From Rhodopseudomonas palustris (GTDB lineage Bacteria > Pseudomonadota > Alphaproteobacteria > Rhizobiales > Xanthobacteraceae), in assembly GCF_007005445.1 (NCBI RefSeq), contig NZ_CP041387.1:2046001-2110000 (forward strand): 64,000 bases of DNA. The letters are read 5' to 3'. Within the stretch, counting starts at the first letter, position 1. Each line of letters starts with the position of its first letter. The position numbers were made by a program, and so were the translations under genes. Under the pieces are notes generated by a model. That model worked only from the letters and a program-made list of their open reading frames with translations. It was not told the DNA's origin and made no database searches. This document shows, piece after piece, positions 1 to 8,127 of this stretch.

Positions 1-409
1 CGGCCCGATCCTGCTCGGCAGCCTGTTTGCGCTGATCGGCGGCTGGCTGTTGCGGTTGTTGCAGTCCGACGCCGACCGGGTACGAAACCCGGCGGCCATC
101 ATCCGGCTGGCCGGGCTGGTGCTGATCGACGTCGTGCGCTCCAACATCGCGGTCGGCAGCATCATCCTCGGCGGCCAGCGCAACAACATCACCTCCGGCT
201 TCGTCAATATCCCGCTCGATCTGCGCAGCCCGCAAGGGCTCGCGGTGCTGGCCTGTATCATCACCTCCACGCCCGGAACGCTGTGGGTGAATTTCAGTCG
301 GGAGACCGGCGTTCTGCAACTTCACGTGCTCGATCTGGTCGACGAGAGCGAGTGGGTCGAACGCATCAAGGGCCGCTACGAACGCCTACTGTTGGAGATC
401 TTCGAATGA
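1..409 (+). CDS. mnhE: Mrp-type Na+/H+ antiporter subunit E, 5' partial
   Basis: Small membrane subunit of the seven-subunit Mrp (Mnh/Pha) monovalent cation/proton antiporter of the inner membrane. The gene is cut by the window edge: the frame is open from base 2 and about 135 C-terminal residues are visible, so roughly the first transmembrane stretch is missing compared with the usual ~160 residues. Visible are the end of a hydrophobic helix (LLGSLFALIGGWLLRLL), a second hydrophobic stretch with the family-like VVRSNIAVGSIILGG, and a soluble C-terminal domain containing ITSTPGTLWVNF. Its stop overlaps the next start (ATGA), so E, F and G are translationally coupled. Subunits A to D should lie upstream, outside the window. 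Confidence 0.9.
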   Translation, partial: GPILLGSLFALIGGWLLRLLQSDADRVRNPAAIIRLAGLVLIDVVRSNIAVGSIILGGQRNNITSGFVNIPLDLRSPQGLAVLACIITSTPGTLWVNFSRETGVLQLHVLDLVDESEWVERIKGRYERLLLEIFE

Positions 410-687
410 GCAGTGTGGTGCTGACCTGGTCGGTCGTGATTGCGCAGGTGATGCTCGCCCTCGCCATGGCTTGCGCGACCTATCGGATGCTGGTGGGCCC
501 GCGCGCCCAGGACCGCGTGCTGGGACTCGATACGCTGTACGTCAACGCCATGCTGCTGATGCTGACGGTCGGAATCCGAACCGGCAGCGACGTGTATTTC
601 GAGGCGGCGCTGATCATCGCCCTGCTCGGTTTCGTCGGTACCGTGGCGCTGTCCAAATTCTTGATGCGCGGCGAGGTGATCGAATGA
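406..687 (+). CDS. mnhF: Mrp-type Na+/H+ antiporter subunit F
   Basis: A 93-residue membrane protein of the MnhF/PhaF/MrpF family. It shows three hydrophobic segments: residues about 5-27, 37-55 (after RAQDRVLGLDTLYVN) and 62-82. The segment GPRAQDRVLGLDTL is characteristic of subunit F. The start overlaps the stop of subunit E and its own stop overlaps the start of subunit G, both as ATGA, which fits the fixed E-F-G order of these operons. Its role in the antiporter is structural or assembly-related; the ion-translocating subunits are A and D. The length is normal for the family. Confidence 0.93.
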   Translation: MSSVVLTWSVVIAQVMLALAMACATYRMLVGPRAQDRVLGLDTLYVNAMLLMLTVGIRTGSDVYFEAALIIALLGFVGTVALSKFLMRGEVIE

Positions 688-1061
688 CCCATGCGGCGGA
701 GCTTCCGGCCTGGGCGGCGTGGTGCGTGGCACTGTTGCTGCTGCTCGGAGCCGGCATCACGCTGATCGGCTCGCTCGGGCTGCTGCGGCTCGACGGCTTT
801 TACCAGCGAGCGCACGCCCCGACCCTCGGCACCACGCTTGGCACCGCCTTCATCGTCGGCGCGTCGATGCTGTGCTTCTCGCTGCTGGAGTCGCGACCGC
901 TGCTGCACGAGGTGCTGATCCTCGGCTTCGTCACCATCACCACCCCGGTGACGCTGATGCTGCTGGTGCGTGCCGCACTGTTTCGCGACACCGCGGAAGG
1001 GCATATCGACGACATCGTCCGACGCGCAAGGCGCAAGCCTGGGGACGACGAGGAACGCTGA
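684..1061 (+). CDS. mnhG: Mrp-type Na+/H+ antiporter subunit G
   Basis: A 125-residue membrane protein of the MnhG/PhaG/MrpG family. It has three predicted helices, the first at residues 10-30, followed by the conserved amphipathic segment GLLRLDGFYQRAHAPT that identifies subunit G, and then TLGTAFIVGASMLCF and a third helix ending TPVTLMLLVRAALF. A charged cytoplasmic tail closes the protein. It starts inside the stop codon of subunit F. It is the last gene of the antiporter operon: 18 bases downstream the convergent yggS gene ends. No hairpin terminator is visible in that gap. Confidence 0.93.
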   Translation: MTHAAELPAWAAWCVALLLLLGAGITLIGSLGLLRLDGFYQRAHAPTLGTTLGTAFIVGASMLCFSLLESRPLLHEVLILGFVTITTPVTLMLLVRAALFRDTAEGHIDDIVRRARRKPGDDEER

Positions 1062-1079
1062 CCGACTGGTCATTCAGGT

Positions 1080-1859
1080 CTACCGGTCGAAACTTGCGTG
1101 CGGCCAATAGAACCGATCGCTGGTCGGCCTCGCGCCAAAGATCGCCTGTCCGACCCGCACCACGGTCGCGCCCTGTTCGATCGCGGCCTCGAAATCACCC
1201 GACATCCCCATCGACAGTTGCGTCAGATCGGGGTGAACGCTGGTGGCGCGGTCGCGCAGATCGCGCAGCAGACGGAAGCACTGCCGAACACGTTCCGTGT
1301 CGGCGCTGAAAATCGCCAGCGTCATCAGACCGCGCGGCTTGAGCCGTGGATATTCGGACAGACGCCGGGCAAACGGAACGAGATCGTCAGGGGCAAGGCC
1401 GTACTTGCTCGCCTCGCCCGAGGTGTTGACCTGAACGAACACGTCAAGGTCATGCCCCTCCGCATCCAGCCGACGATTCAATTCCTCGGCGAGCCGCAGA
1501 CTATCGAGCGCATGGAATTCCGAAGCGAAACGGACAAGATACTTCACCTTGTTGGTCTGGAGGTGGCCGATGATCGACCAGCGGATCGGCAGATCCACGA
1601 GCATGGCCCGCTTGTCGCGAGCCTCCTGCAGCTTGTTTTCGCCGAACTCGGAAATGCCGGCCGCATAGGCCAGACGAAGAACGTTGGCCGGCACCGTCTT
1701 GGTGACGGGCAGAAGACGCACATCGTCGCTCCGCCCGCAGCGTTGGCAAGCGGCCGCGATGCGCTCCCGAACCGACTTCAGGTTCACCGCAAACGCGGTG
1801 GCGGGATCGGCGCCGAAACGCGTGATGTCGTCCGGTGAGAGCTCTCGGCTGGCAGGCAT
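1080..1859 (-). CDS. yggS: YggS/PLPHP family PLP-homeostasis protein
   Basis: A 259-residue single-domain fold-type III PLP-binding protein (YggS/YBL036C/PROSC family). The PLP lysine is K54 in LLPVTKT. Other family signatures are FGENKLQEA, IGHLQTNK and SMGMSGDFEAAI near the phosphate-binding site. The family has no known catalytic activity; it buffers free PLP and its loss disturbs amino-acid and B6 metabolism. The gene starts 20 bases after the glyA stop on the same strand, so the two are probably co-transcribed. A PLP carrier next to a PLP enzyme, a MocR regulator and a pyridoxal kinase supports a B6-centred locus. The N-terminus is ~20 residues longer than the E. coli protein. Confidence 0.93.
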   Translation of the reverse strand: MPASRELSPDDITRFGADPATAFAVNLKSVRERIAAACQRCGRSDDVRLLPVTKTVPANVLRLAYAAGISEFGENKLQEARDKRAMLVDLPIRWSIIGHLQTNKVKYLVRFASEFHALDSLRLAEELNRRLDAEGHDLDVFVQVNTSGEASKYGLAPDDLVPFARRLSEYPRLKPRGLMTLAIFSADTERVRQCFRLLRDLRDRATSVHPDLTQLSMGMSGDFEAAIEQGATVVRVGQAIFGARPTSDRFYWPHASFDR

Positions 1860-1879
1860 TGTGACGCGAGCACTCCTGG

Positions 1880-3184
1880 TCAGTAAGGTAGCGGAAAGCG
1901 TGCGACGAGTTGCCGAACGCGCATGTTGATCGCTTGCCGGTCAGCATCCAGCGTCCCGGCGCGGACCGCGTGGAGCGTGTCGAGCAGCAGGCCGGCGATC
2001 TGGCGATACTGATCCGCGCCGAAGCCGCGGGAGGTGCCGGCCGCCGTCCCTACGCGGACCCCCGACGTCACCATCGGCTTCTCCGGATCGTTCGGGATTG
2101 CGTTCTTATTGACCGTGATCCCCACCGACTCCAAGGCCTGCTCGGCGATATTGCCGGTCACGCCGAGGGGCCGCAGATCGACAACGGCGAGATGGCAATC
2201 GGTGCCGCCCGACGTGATCGTCAGCCCGCCATCCGCCAGCGCCTGCGCCAACACGCGGCAATTCTCGACTACGGCCTGCGCATACAGTCTGAACTCCGGT
2301 TGCAGCGCCTCGCCGAATGCGACCGCCTTGCCGGCGATCACATGCATCAGCGGACCGCCCTGAAGCCCGGGGAACGTCGCTGAATTGATCTTCTTGGCGA
2401 TGTCCGGATCATTGGTCAGAACGAATCCGCCGCGCGGCCCACGGAGTGTCTTGTGCGTCGTCGAGGTGACGACATCGGCGAACGGAACGGGCGACGGATA
2501 GACGCCGCCGGCCACGAGCCCGGCGAAGTGGGCCATATCGACCATCAGCATCGCCCCGACCTCATCGGCGATCTGACGGAAGTGGCCGAAATCCATGATC
2601 CGCGGATACGCCGACCCGCCGGCGATCAGCAGCCGTGGCCGGTGCTGGCGAGCTAGCTCGGCGACCCGATCCATGTCGATCCGGTGCGACTCCGGATCGA
2701 CGCCATAGCTGACGGCCCTGAACCAGCGGCCCGACATGTTGACCGTCGCCCCATGGGTCAGATGGCCGCCGGCCTTCAAGTCCAGGCCGAGGATGGTATC
2801 GCCGGGTGACAGCAGCGCGAGAAACACCGCCTGATTGGCCTGGCTGCCCGAATGCGGCTGGACGTTGGCGTAGGCGCTGCCGAACAGCTCATTGACCCGC
2901 GCAATCGCCAGATCCTCGACCGCGTCCACATTCGCGCAACCGCCGTAGTAGCGACGATGCGGATAGCCTTCGGCGTATTTGTTGGTCAGCACCGATCCTT
3001 GCGCGTCGAGAACTGCCCGGCTGACGAAGTTCTCCGAGGCGATCAGCTCGATCGAGTCGCGCTGGCGGGTTTCCTCCTCGGCGATCGCGGCCGCAACAGC
3101 GTGATCGGCCGCGGTCAGGCCGGCGGCGCTCACGCCCGGGTTTGCGATGGTCTGGACGAGGTGCGGCGCGACGGATGAACCCAT
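1880..3184 (-). CDS. glyA: Serine hydroxymethyltransferase
   Basis: PLP enzyme that interconverts serine plus tetrahydrofolate with glycine plus 5,10-methylene-tetrahydrofolate; cytosolic. The protein is 434 residues, the usual bacterial length. The PLP lysine is K245 in [14 protein letters not shown]. Other signatures are [27 protein letters not shown] and [15 protein letters not shown] chose the ATG at 3184 because AAGGAG lies 7 bases upstream; an in-frame extension to 3256 exists but has no family support. It lies immediately upstream of yggS. Genomes of this group often carry a second glyA near nrdR/ribD; this copy, embedded in a B6 locus, may be the accessory paralogue (inference). Confidence 0.95.
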   Translation of the reverse strand: MGSSVAPHLVQTIANPGVSAAGLTAADHAVAAAIAEEETRQRDSIELIASENFVSRAVLDAQGSVLTNKYAEGYPHRRYYGGCANVDAVEDLAIARVNELFGSAYANVQPHSGSQANQAVFLALLSPGDTILGLDLKAGGHLTHGATVNMSGRWFRAVSYGVDPESHRIDMDRVAELARQHRPRLLIAGGSAYPRIMDFGHFRQIADEVGAMLMVDMAHFAGLVAGGVYPSPVPFADVVTSTTHKTLRGPRGGFVLTNDPDIAKKINSATFPGLQGGPLMHVIAGKAVAFGEALQPEFRLYAQAVVENCRVLAQALADGGLTITSGGTDCHLAVVDLRPLGVTGNIAEQALESVGITVNKNAIPNDPEKPMVTSGVRVGTAAGTSRGFGADQYRQIAGLLLDTLHAVRAGTLDADRQAINMRVRQLVARFPLPY

Positions 3185-3266
3185 GGCTGATCTCCTTGAT
3201 GCCGACGACTTGTCGCGAGCATCAGAGGGCGCGTGCGGCGTCGGTGAACAGCGCATAGCATGGTGA

Positions 3267-3309
3267 TGGTCTGACTATCCCCGCCACTTTCTGAATAGAG
3301 ACCAGACCA
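3267..3309. promoter_or_regulatory. Candidate MocR/PdxR operator upstream of glyA
   Basis: In the 145-base gap between the regulator stop and the glyA start lies an inverted pair of 7-mers, TGGTCTG (3267-3273) and CAGACCA (3303-3309), separated by 29 bases. The site is 83-125 bases upstream of the glyA ATG, a suitable operator position. The same TGGTCTG recurs at 4822-4828, at the start of the regulator gene. MocR-type regulators often bind spaced half-sites. The assignment is inference; the heptamer also occurs inside coding regions (for example 1553-1559). Confidence 0.35.
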
Positions 3310-3329
3310 ATTGAGATGGCAACGCCGGC

Positions 3330-4820
3330 TCAGGATTTCGTCGCCGCCCGAAGCGCTTTCGCCAGCTTCTTCACGGCGCCTTCGATCTCGAACGGGGTGT
3401 ACGCCGCAAAGCCCATCAGGAAGCCCGCCTCGCCAGCGCGGGCGTGATGCAGCGCCGACAGTCCCAGCAATTCGATCCCGGCACGGCGGGCGGCGTCGAC
3501 CGCGATGCGTTCCTGAAGATCGCCCGTCAGCACGCAGGGGAGTTGCAGGCCGCCGATCGGAACGCGCGGTTCGACGAAGTCGGACAGATACTTTCCGACG
3601 AGGCGAGCCAGCACGTCGAGGCGTTCGGCATAGACACCGCGCATCGTGCGAACATGCGCGCCGAAATGTCCGCCCTCCATGAACCGGGCCAGCGTCAATT
3701 GCGCCATCGAGGCGCTGTGACCGTCGAGCAGCGTGCGTGCAACCGTCATCGGTTTCACGAGCCGAGGCGGCAGCACCACGTAGCCGATCCGGAGGCCCGG
3801 AAACAAAGATTTGGTGAAGGTGCCGATATAGACAGTCCGGTCGTGCCGATCGAGACCTTGCACGCAAGCGGTCGGCTTGCCGGCGTAGTGGAATTCGCTG
3901 TCGTAGTCGTCTTCGATGATCCACGTCTGATGCCGCGCCGCCCATTCGATCAGCGCGAGGCGGCGATCGAGTGCCAGCGTCGCGCCGGTTGGAAATTGAT
4001 GTGACGGCGTGAGGAACACCGCCTTGGCCCGGCGCGGCTGGGCTGTAATCTGGTCGACGACCAGCCCCTGACGATCGACCGGAATCGGAACGCACTCCAG
4101 ACCTGCGGCATCGAACGCCTTCCGCGCGCCGTAATAGACCGGATCTTCGATGAAGATCCGGTCGCCAGGATCGAGCAGCGAATTCGCGCACAGCGACATT
4201 GCCTGCTGCGAACTGGTGAGTACGACAACCCGATCCGCCGAGGCGCGTGCGCCGCGTTCAAGGTTGACGTAATCGGCAATGGCGCGGCGGAGCGGCTCGC
4301 TGCCCTGCGGTTCGCAATGCAGCAGCGTCTGCGCACCCAGCTCTTTCCGGACCTGGCGCTCCAGTCGCTCCCAGAGTTGAAGCGGAAACGTCCGCGTTTC
4401 CGGAACGCCATGGACGAACGGCGTCGGCAAGAGCTGCTCGCGAATGCCGCCGCTGCCGAACATCGCGGCTCCGCGCTTGCTGAGGTTCGGCGTCTGGTTG
4501 CGAAGGTGCCGGTCCCGCTGCGGCAGACGGCGGCCGAGCGTGAACTCCGTCATCTTCGCGACGAAGCTGCCGCTGCCCACCCGCCGCTCGATGAAGCCTT
4601 CGGCGTGAAGCTGGCCGTAGGCCACTTCGACCGTATCGCGCGACACGCCTAGTGACTGAGCCAGCGCACGCGAGGCGGGCAACGGTTTGCCTGCCCCCAG
4701 CGCACCGTCGACGATCAGTTGGCGGATGGCCCGCTGAACCCGCGCGTGCAACGGCATCGCCGCGTGGGCGGGGTGGGCGACCCAGGCTTTGACGGATTCG
4801 AGCTGCGAGTGCTTGAACAA
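3330..4820 (-). CDS. pdxR: MocR/PdxR-family transcriptional regulator
   Basis: A 496-residue MocR-type regulator. Residues ~20-88 form a GntR winged helix (LHARVQRAIRQLIVDGAL, LPASRALAQSLGVSRDTV, ERRVGSGSFVA). Residues ~135-490 form a fold-type I aminotransferase-like domain. The PLP lysine is K337 in GTFTKSLFPGLR, and the PLP-nitrogen aspartate is in IIEDDYDSEF. PLP or a PLP-amino-acid adduct is the usual effector. The start is a TTG at 4820 with AGGGG 8 bases upstream; an in-frame TAG lies just before it. The gene is divergent from a BenE-family transporter and a pyridoxal kinase, which argues for a PdxR-like sensor of B6. The symbol is therefore tentative; TauR, GabR or EhuR relatives share the architecture. 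Confidence 0.88.
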   Translation of the reverse strand: MFKHSQLESVKAWVAHPAHAAMPLHARVQRAIRQLIVDGALGAGKPLPASRALAQSLGVSRDTVEVAYGQLHAEGFIERRVGSGSFVAKMTEFTLGRRLPQRDRHLRNQTPNLSKRGAAMFGSGGIREQLLPTPFVHGVPETRTFPLQLWERLERQVRKELGAQTLLHCEPQGSEPLRRAIADYVNLERGARASADRVVVLTSSQQAMSLCANSLLDPGDRIFIEDPVYYGARKAFDAAGLECVPIPVDRQGLVVDQITAQPRRAKAVFLTPSHQFPTGATLALDRRLALIEWAARHQTWIIEDDYDSEFHYAGKPTACVQGLDRHDRTVYIGTFTKSLFPGLRIGYVVLPPRLVKPMTVARTLLDGHSASMAQLTLARFMEGGHFGAHVRTMRGVYAERLDVLARLVGKYLSDFVEPRVPIGGLQLPCVLTGDLQERIAVDAARRAGIELLGLSALHHARAGEAGFLMGFAAYTPFEIEGAVKKLAKALRAATKS

Positions 4821-4821
4821 A

Positions 4822-4889
4822 TGGTCTGCCCCTATGGCGAATAATGGCCGGGCTAATCAGGCCATCGAATGGCTAAATGTCAATTGGCC
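4822..4889. promoter_or_regulatory. Divergent promoter/operator between pdxR-like and benE-like genes
   Basis: This short region must hold the promoters of both the regulator (start 4820, minus) and the transporter (start 4928, plus). It contains TGGTCTG at 4822-4828 and several ATGGC/GGCCAT-like elements: ATGGC at 4834, 4844 and 4870, GGCCAT at 4860 and TTGGCC at 4884. It is also less GC-rich than its surroundings. Repeated half-sites fit a MocR-type regulator acting on its own promoter and on the divergent pair. No clear -35/-10 pair can be assigned by eye. Confidence 0.4.
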
Positions 4890-4927
4890 CGAGCGCCTCG
4901 CGCTCCCGAGAAAAGACTGTCAGCCTG

Positions 4928-6160
4928 ATGTCGCCCCACCCTCCGCCTTCCCCGGTCCGCCTCGGCGACCTCACCGATCCGGTCGTCGCCGGCCTGATCT
5001 CGGTGATCGTCAACTACGGCGGCACGTTCATTCTGGTGTTTCAGGCCGCCAAGATCGCGGGGCTCAGCCCTGAACTCACGGCATCCTGGGTGTGGTCGAT
5101 CTCGATCGGCGTCGGATTGACCGGCGTGTTCCTGAGCCTGCGTTATCGCGAGCCGATCATCACGGCGTGGTCGACCCCGGCGGCGGCTTTCCTGGTCACC
5201 GCTCTGGCGACGACTCCCTACCCGGAGGCGGTCGGCGCCTACATGATCTCGGCGGCAGCGTTCGTCGTGCTCGGCATGTCCGGCTATTTCGAGAAGGTGA
5301 TCGGTCTGATCCCGCCCGGGATCGCCTCGGGCCTGCTCGCCGGCATTCTGCTGCAGTTCGGCATCGGCGCATTCGGCGGCGCCAGCGTCGATCCGTGGCT
5401 TGTCGGCTTGCTGATCGCCGGCTACGTCGCGTTGAAGCGCTTTTCCGCGCGCTATGCCGTGGTCGGCATTCTGCTGCTCGGACTAGCGTTCCTGCTGACG
5501 CAAGGCCGGGTCGATCTGTCGGGTCTCGAGCTGGTCTTCGCGGCCCCGGTATTCAGCATGCCGGAGTTTTCGCTGAACGCACTGTTGTCGGTCGCGTTGC
5601 CGCTGTTCCTGATCACGCTCACCGGTCAATACATGCCGGGGATGCTGGTGTTGCGGAACGACGGGTTCAAGACCAGCGCCAATCCGATCGTGACCATTAC
5701 CGGTCTTGGGTCGCTCATCATGGCGCCGTTCGGCTCGCATGCCTTCAACATCGCGGCGATCACGGCCGCGATCGCCACAGGCCGGGAGGCTCACGAAGAC
5801 CCTTCCAAGAGATGGATTGCCGGCATCGCGGCGGGCTGTTTCTATGTGCTGGTGGGCGTGTTCGGGGTCACGCTCGCCGCCGTGTTCATGGCGTTTCCAG
5901 CCACCTTCATCACCACCCTCGCCGGTCTCGCTCTGCTCGGCACGATCGGCGGCAGCCTTGCCGGGGCGATGGCGGATCCGACCTCGCGCGAGGCGGCATT
6001 GATCACCTTCCTGGCATCCGCCGCGAACATCAAGCTGCTCGGCATCGGCGGCGCATTCTGGGGCCTGCTGATCGGCGGACTCGCCTATCTTGTCCTCAAT
6101 GGCCGCGTGCCCTATCGCGCGGCCGCCGATCGCCCCGCCACCGAGGCGGCAGCGAAATGA
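4928..6160 (+). CDS. BenE-family transporter, candidate vitamin B6 importer
   Basis: A ~410-residue inner-membrane protein of the BenE (benzoate/H+ symporter, YdcO) family, within the nucleobase-transporter-like fold. It shows about 12-14 hydrophobic segments and the family stretch REPIITAWSTPAAAFLVTA, followed by GSHAFNIAAITAAIATG. I chose the ATG at 4928; an upstream in-frame ATG at 4877 falls in the presumed operator region and has no ribosome site. The pyridoxal kinase follows with an ATGA overlap, and a MocR regulator is divergent. BenE family members are named for benzoate, but no aromatic-degradation gene is nearby. Uptake of pyridoxal, pyridoxine or pyridoxamine is therefore a more natural role here; this is inference from context. 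Confidence 0.88.
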   Translation: MSPHPPPSPVRLGDLTDPVVAGLISVIVNYGGTFILVFQAAKIAGLSPELTASWVWSISIGVGLTGVFLSLRYREPIITAWSTPAAAFLVTALATTPYPEAVGAYMISAAAFVVLGMSGYFEKVIGLIPPGIASGLLAGILLQFGIGAFGGASVDPWLVGLLIAGYVALKRFSARYAVVGILLLGLAFLLTQGRVDLSGLELVFAAPVFSMPEFSLNALLSVALPLFLITLTGQYMPGMLVLRNDGFKTSANPIVTITGLGSLIMAPFGSHAFNIAAITAAIATGREAHEDPSKRWIAGIAAGCFYVLVGVFGVTLAAVFMAFPATFITTLAGLALLGTIGGSLAGAMADPTSREAALITFLASAANIKLLGIGGAFWGLLIGGLAYLVLNGRVPYRAAADRPATEAAAK

Positions 6161-7023
6161 ACCGCGAGACGACGCCGATGACGACTTCCATCATCTCGAT
6201 CCAGAGTCAGGTGGTGCACGGGCACGTCGGCAACAGCGCCGCCGTGCTGCCGATGCAGGCGCACGGGCTGAACGTGGCGGCAGTGCCGACCACACTGCTC
6301 TCCAATCATCCAGGCTTCGAGACCACACGCGGACGGGTGCTCGACGCCGAGTTGGTCGGCGATCTGCTGCGCGGGGTCGAAGAACGAGGGCTGATCGAGA
6401 CAAGCCGCTATATCGTGTCCGGCTATCTCGGCTCGCGCGCCAACGGCGAAATGGTGGCGGCCTTCATCAAGAGAGCGAGACAGCTCAATCCCGCCATCAC
6501 CTACATCTGCGATCCGGTGATGGGAGACGCCCATGTCGGCGTGTTCGTGCCCGATCAGATTGTCGCGTGCATCTGCGACGAGCTGATCGCGCTCGCTGAT
6601 CTGCTCACGCCCAACCAGTTCGAAGTCGGACTGATCGCAGGCAGCCCGCCAACGACATGGTCAGAGCTCGAGGCGGCGGTCCAAAAGATCCAAACTTGGC
6701 GGAATGCCCGGGTGGTCGTCACAAGCTGCAGGCTGGCGGATACGCCGAACGATTCGCTCGAGAACATCGTGTTCGAGGACGCAGCCTCAACGCGGCTGCC
6801 CTCGCTACGGCTCGAGCTGGCAGCGGCCGGAACGGGCGATCTCTACACCGGCCTTCTGGCCGCCGGCCTCGCCCGCAATCTCAGTCTCGTCGATGCGGCC
6901 CGCCGCGCCGCCGCCATTGTGCTCGAGGTGCTGAAACGCACCATGGCCGCCGGCGAACGCGAGATGCAGCTTGCCGGCGTCATCAATGCACTGAGCCCCG
7001 CCGGGGCCGAGCCTCCTCGATGA
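6157..7023 (+). CDS. pdxY: Pyridoxal kinase
   Basis: A 288-residue ribokinase-superfamily kinase that phosphorylates pyridoxal (and possibly other vitamers) to give PLP. Recognisable are the N-terminal substrate segment SIQSQVVHGHVGNSAAVLPM, typical of PdxK/PdxY, then ICDPVMGD and LLTPNQFE, and the catalytic GTGD motif at residues ~225-228 in AAAGTGDLYTGLLAAG. The ATG at 6157 overlaps the transporter stop; an internal ATG at 6178 (MTTSIIS) would also give a complete enzyme. Coupling to the BenE-like transporter suggests import followed by metabolic trapping by phosphorylation. PdxY and PdxK cannot be told apart with certainty from sequence alone. Confidence 0.93.
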   Translation: MNRETTPMTTSIISIQSQVVHGHVGNSAAVLPMQAHGLNVAAVPTTLLSNHPGFETTRGRVLDAELVGDLLRGVEERGLIETSRYIVSGYLGSRANGEMVAAFIKRARQLNPAITYICDPVMGDAHVGVFVPDQIVACICDELIALADLLTPNQFEVGLIAGSPPTTWSELEAAVQKIQTWRNARVVVTSCRLADTPNDSLENIVFEDAASTRLPSLRLELAAAGTGDLYTGLLAAGLARNLSLVDAARRAAAIVLEVLKRTMAAGEREMQLAGVINALSPAGAEPPR

Positions 7024-7075
7024 CGCCGGAAGATCAGGCATAGGGTCGTGTTCGGAGGTGTCGGCGCTCGATGAG

Positions 7076-7882
7076 CTAAAGCCCTGGCGCCACCCACGCG
7101 GTCGAAATCGCGCCGCGGCCATCGAGGCTGATCCGCCAATACAGCGGCCGCCGCTCGTGCTGCACCAGGTAGACATCGACACCGCCATTGCCGACGCCGA
7201 CGAACTCGATCGAACGAACGCCGCCGGCCTCGCTGATCTCTTTGTGCAGCGCGGGGAGTCGCTGTCTGGTGGCGTTGGCCACCATCTCGGTCATCGCGTC
7301 GTAGCCGGGCTCACCGGTGCGGAGCCCGTCGATCAGTCGGCGCAGCGCGGCCTCCGTGCCGGGGCTCGGCCGATTACTCGACAGCTTCTGAGTGAGCTGC
7401 TGTTCGATGCGCCGAGCTCTGTCCGCATCGATGCGCGGCATCGGGATATCGAGGCCGTTCTGGTGCAGCACCAGCGACTGCGCCACGCCTGAAACGTCCG
7501 TCACGAAGCTGATCTGAGCGTCGACGATCTTGGCGAAGAACCGCTTGCTGCTCTCGGCGAACAGCGGCACGTCGGGTTGGCCCGTCAGCCGGGACACCAG
7601 CCGCCCATCCGCGCGGCGGATCGTCATGACGCCGTGCTCGGCGAGTTCGTAGAAGCCGACGTAGCTATCCAGAACCGCCGCATCGAGCAGAACCTCCTGC
7701 GGCTCGGAGTTTTGCGCCGTGCCGCCCGCAGCTTGGACGGCGGCCGACAGCACATTCCAGTTCTTGCATCCGAGAACTCTGGCGATCAGCTCAAGACTCT
7801 CACTTCGAGTGAGTTCGGCTTTCGGTTTGATGGCCTCGCGCAGCGTCTGCGCCATGGCTTTTGCATCGCGGAAATCGCGCAT
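7076..7882 (-). CDS. Protein with glyoxalase-related N-terminal domain and DUF3471-like domain
   Basis: A 268-residue protein of unknown function. Residues 1-55 (MRDFRDAKAMAQTLREA, LTRSESLELIARVLGCKNWN) match the short helical domain often annotated as glyoxalase-related and found at the N-terminus of many alphaproteobacterial proteins. Residues ~70-165 (YVGFYELAEHGVMTIRR, LVSRLTGQPDVPLFAES, FFAKIVDAQISFVTD, LVLHQNG) look like a DUF3471-type beta domain that usually follows serine-hydrolase domains; no hydrolase motif is present. The C-terminal ~90 residues resemble nothing I recognise. I chose the ATG at 7882, with AGAGGG upstream, over a much longer in-frame extension to 8077. No signal peptide is seen. 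The gene is convergent with pdxY. Confidence 0.75.
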   Translation of the reverse strand: MRDFRDAKAMAQTLREAIKPKAELTRSESLELIARVLGCKNWNVLSAAVQAAGGTAQNSEPQEVLLDAAVLDSYVGFYELAEHGVMTIRRADGRLVSRLTGQPDVPLFAESSKRFFAKIVDAQISFVTDVSGVAQSLVLHQNGLDIPMPRIDADRARRIEQQLTQKLSSNRPSPGTEAALRRLIDGLRTGEPGYDAMTEMVANATRQRLPALHKEISEAGGVRSIEFVGVGNGGVDVYLVQHERRPLYWRISLDGRGAISTAWVAPGL

Positions 7883-8127
7883 CCTGAACCCTCTGCAGGG
7901 CGAACTGATCAGGTCAGATGCTTGCGTTACCGACACCGTTCGCCTCGGCAAAGGGGCACGAATCGCTGTGATACGTTCACCATTCCCCTGGCGGGGCGCA
8001 AGCGGCGGGTCGTATCCACCCGCTGGGACTCTGGCGCGCGTTGGATTCGATGTCAACGCCGGCGCGGCCTCGGACAATCGCGGCCGCGTGGCGGGATGCC
8101 ACGGGCCGCGATCGCATGGGCATTCGG

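Noticed and set aside
3210..3310. Possible riboswitch or terminator upstream of glyA
   Set aside because: The TGGTCTG/CAGACCA pair encloses a 29-base loop without further pairing or T-run; no glycine, SAM or folate riboswitch core is visible.
5092..6156. Upstream extension of the pdxY frame through the BenE-like gene
   Set aside because: The frame stays open by chance; kinase homology begins only at about 6180, and the BenE frame is the real one.
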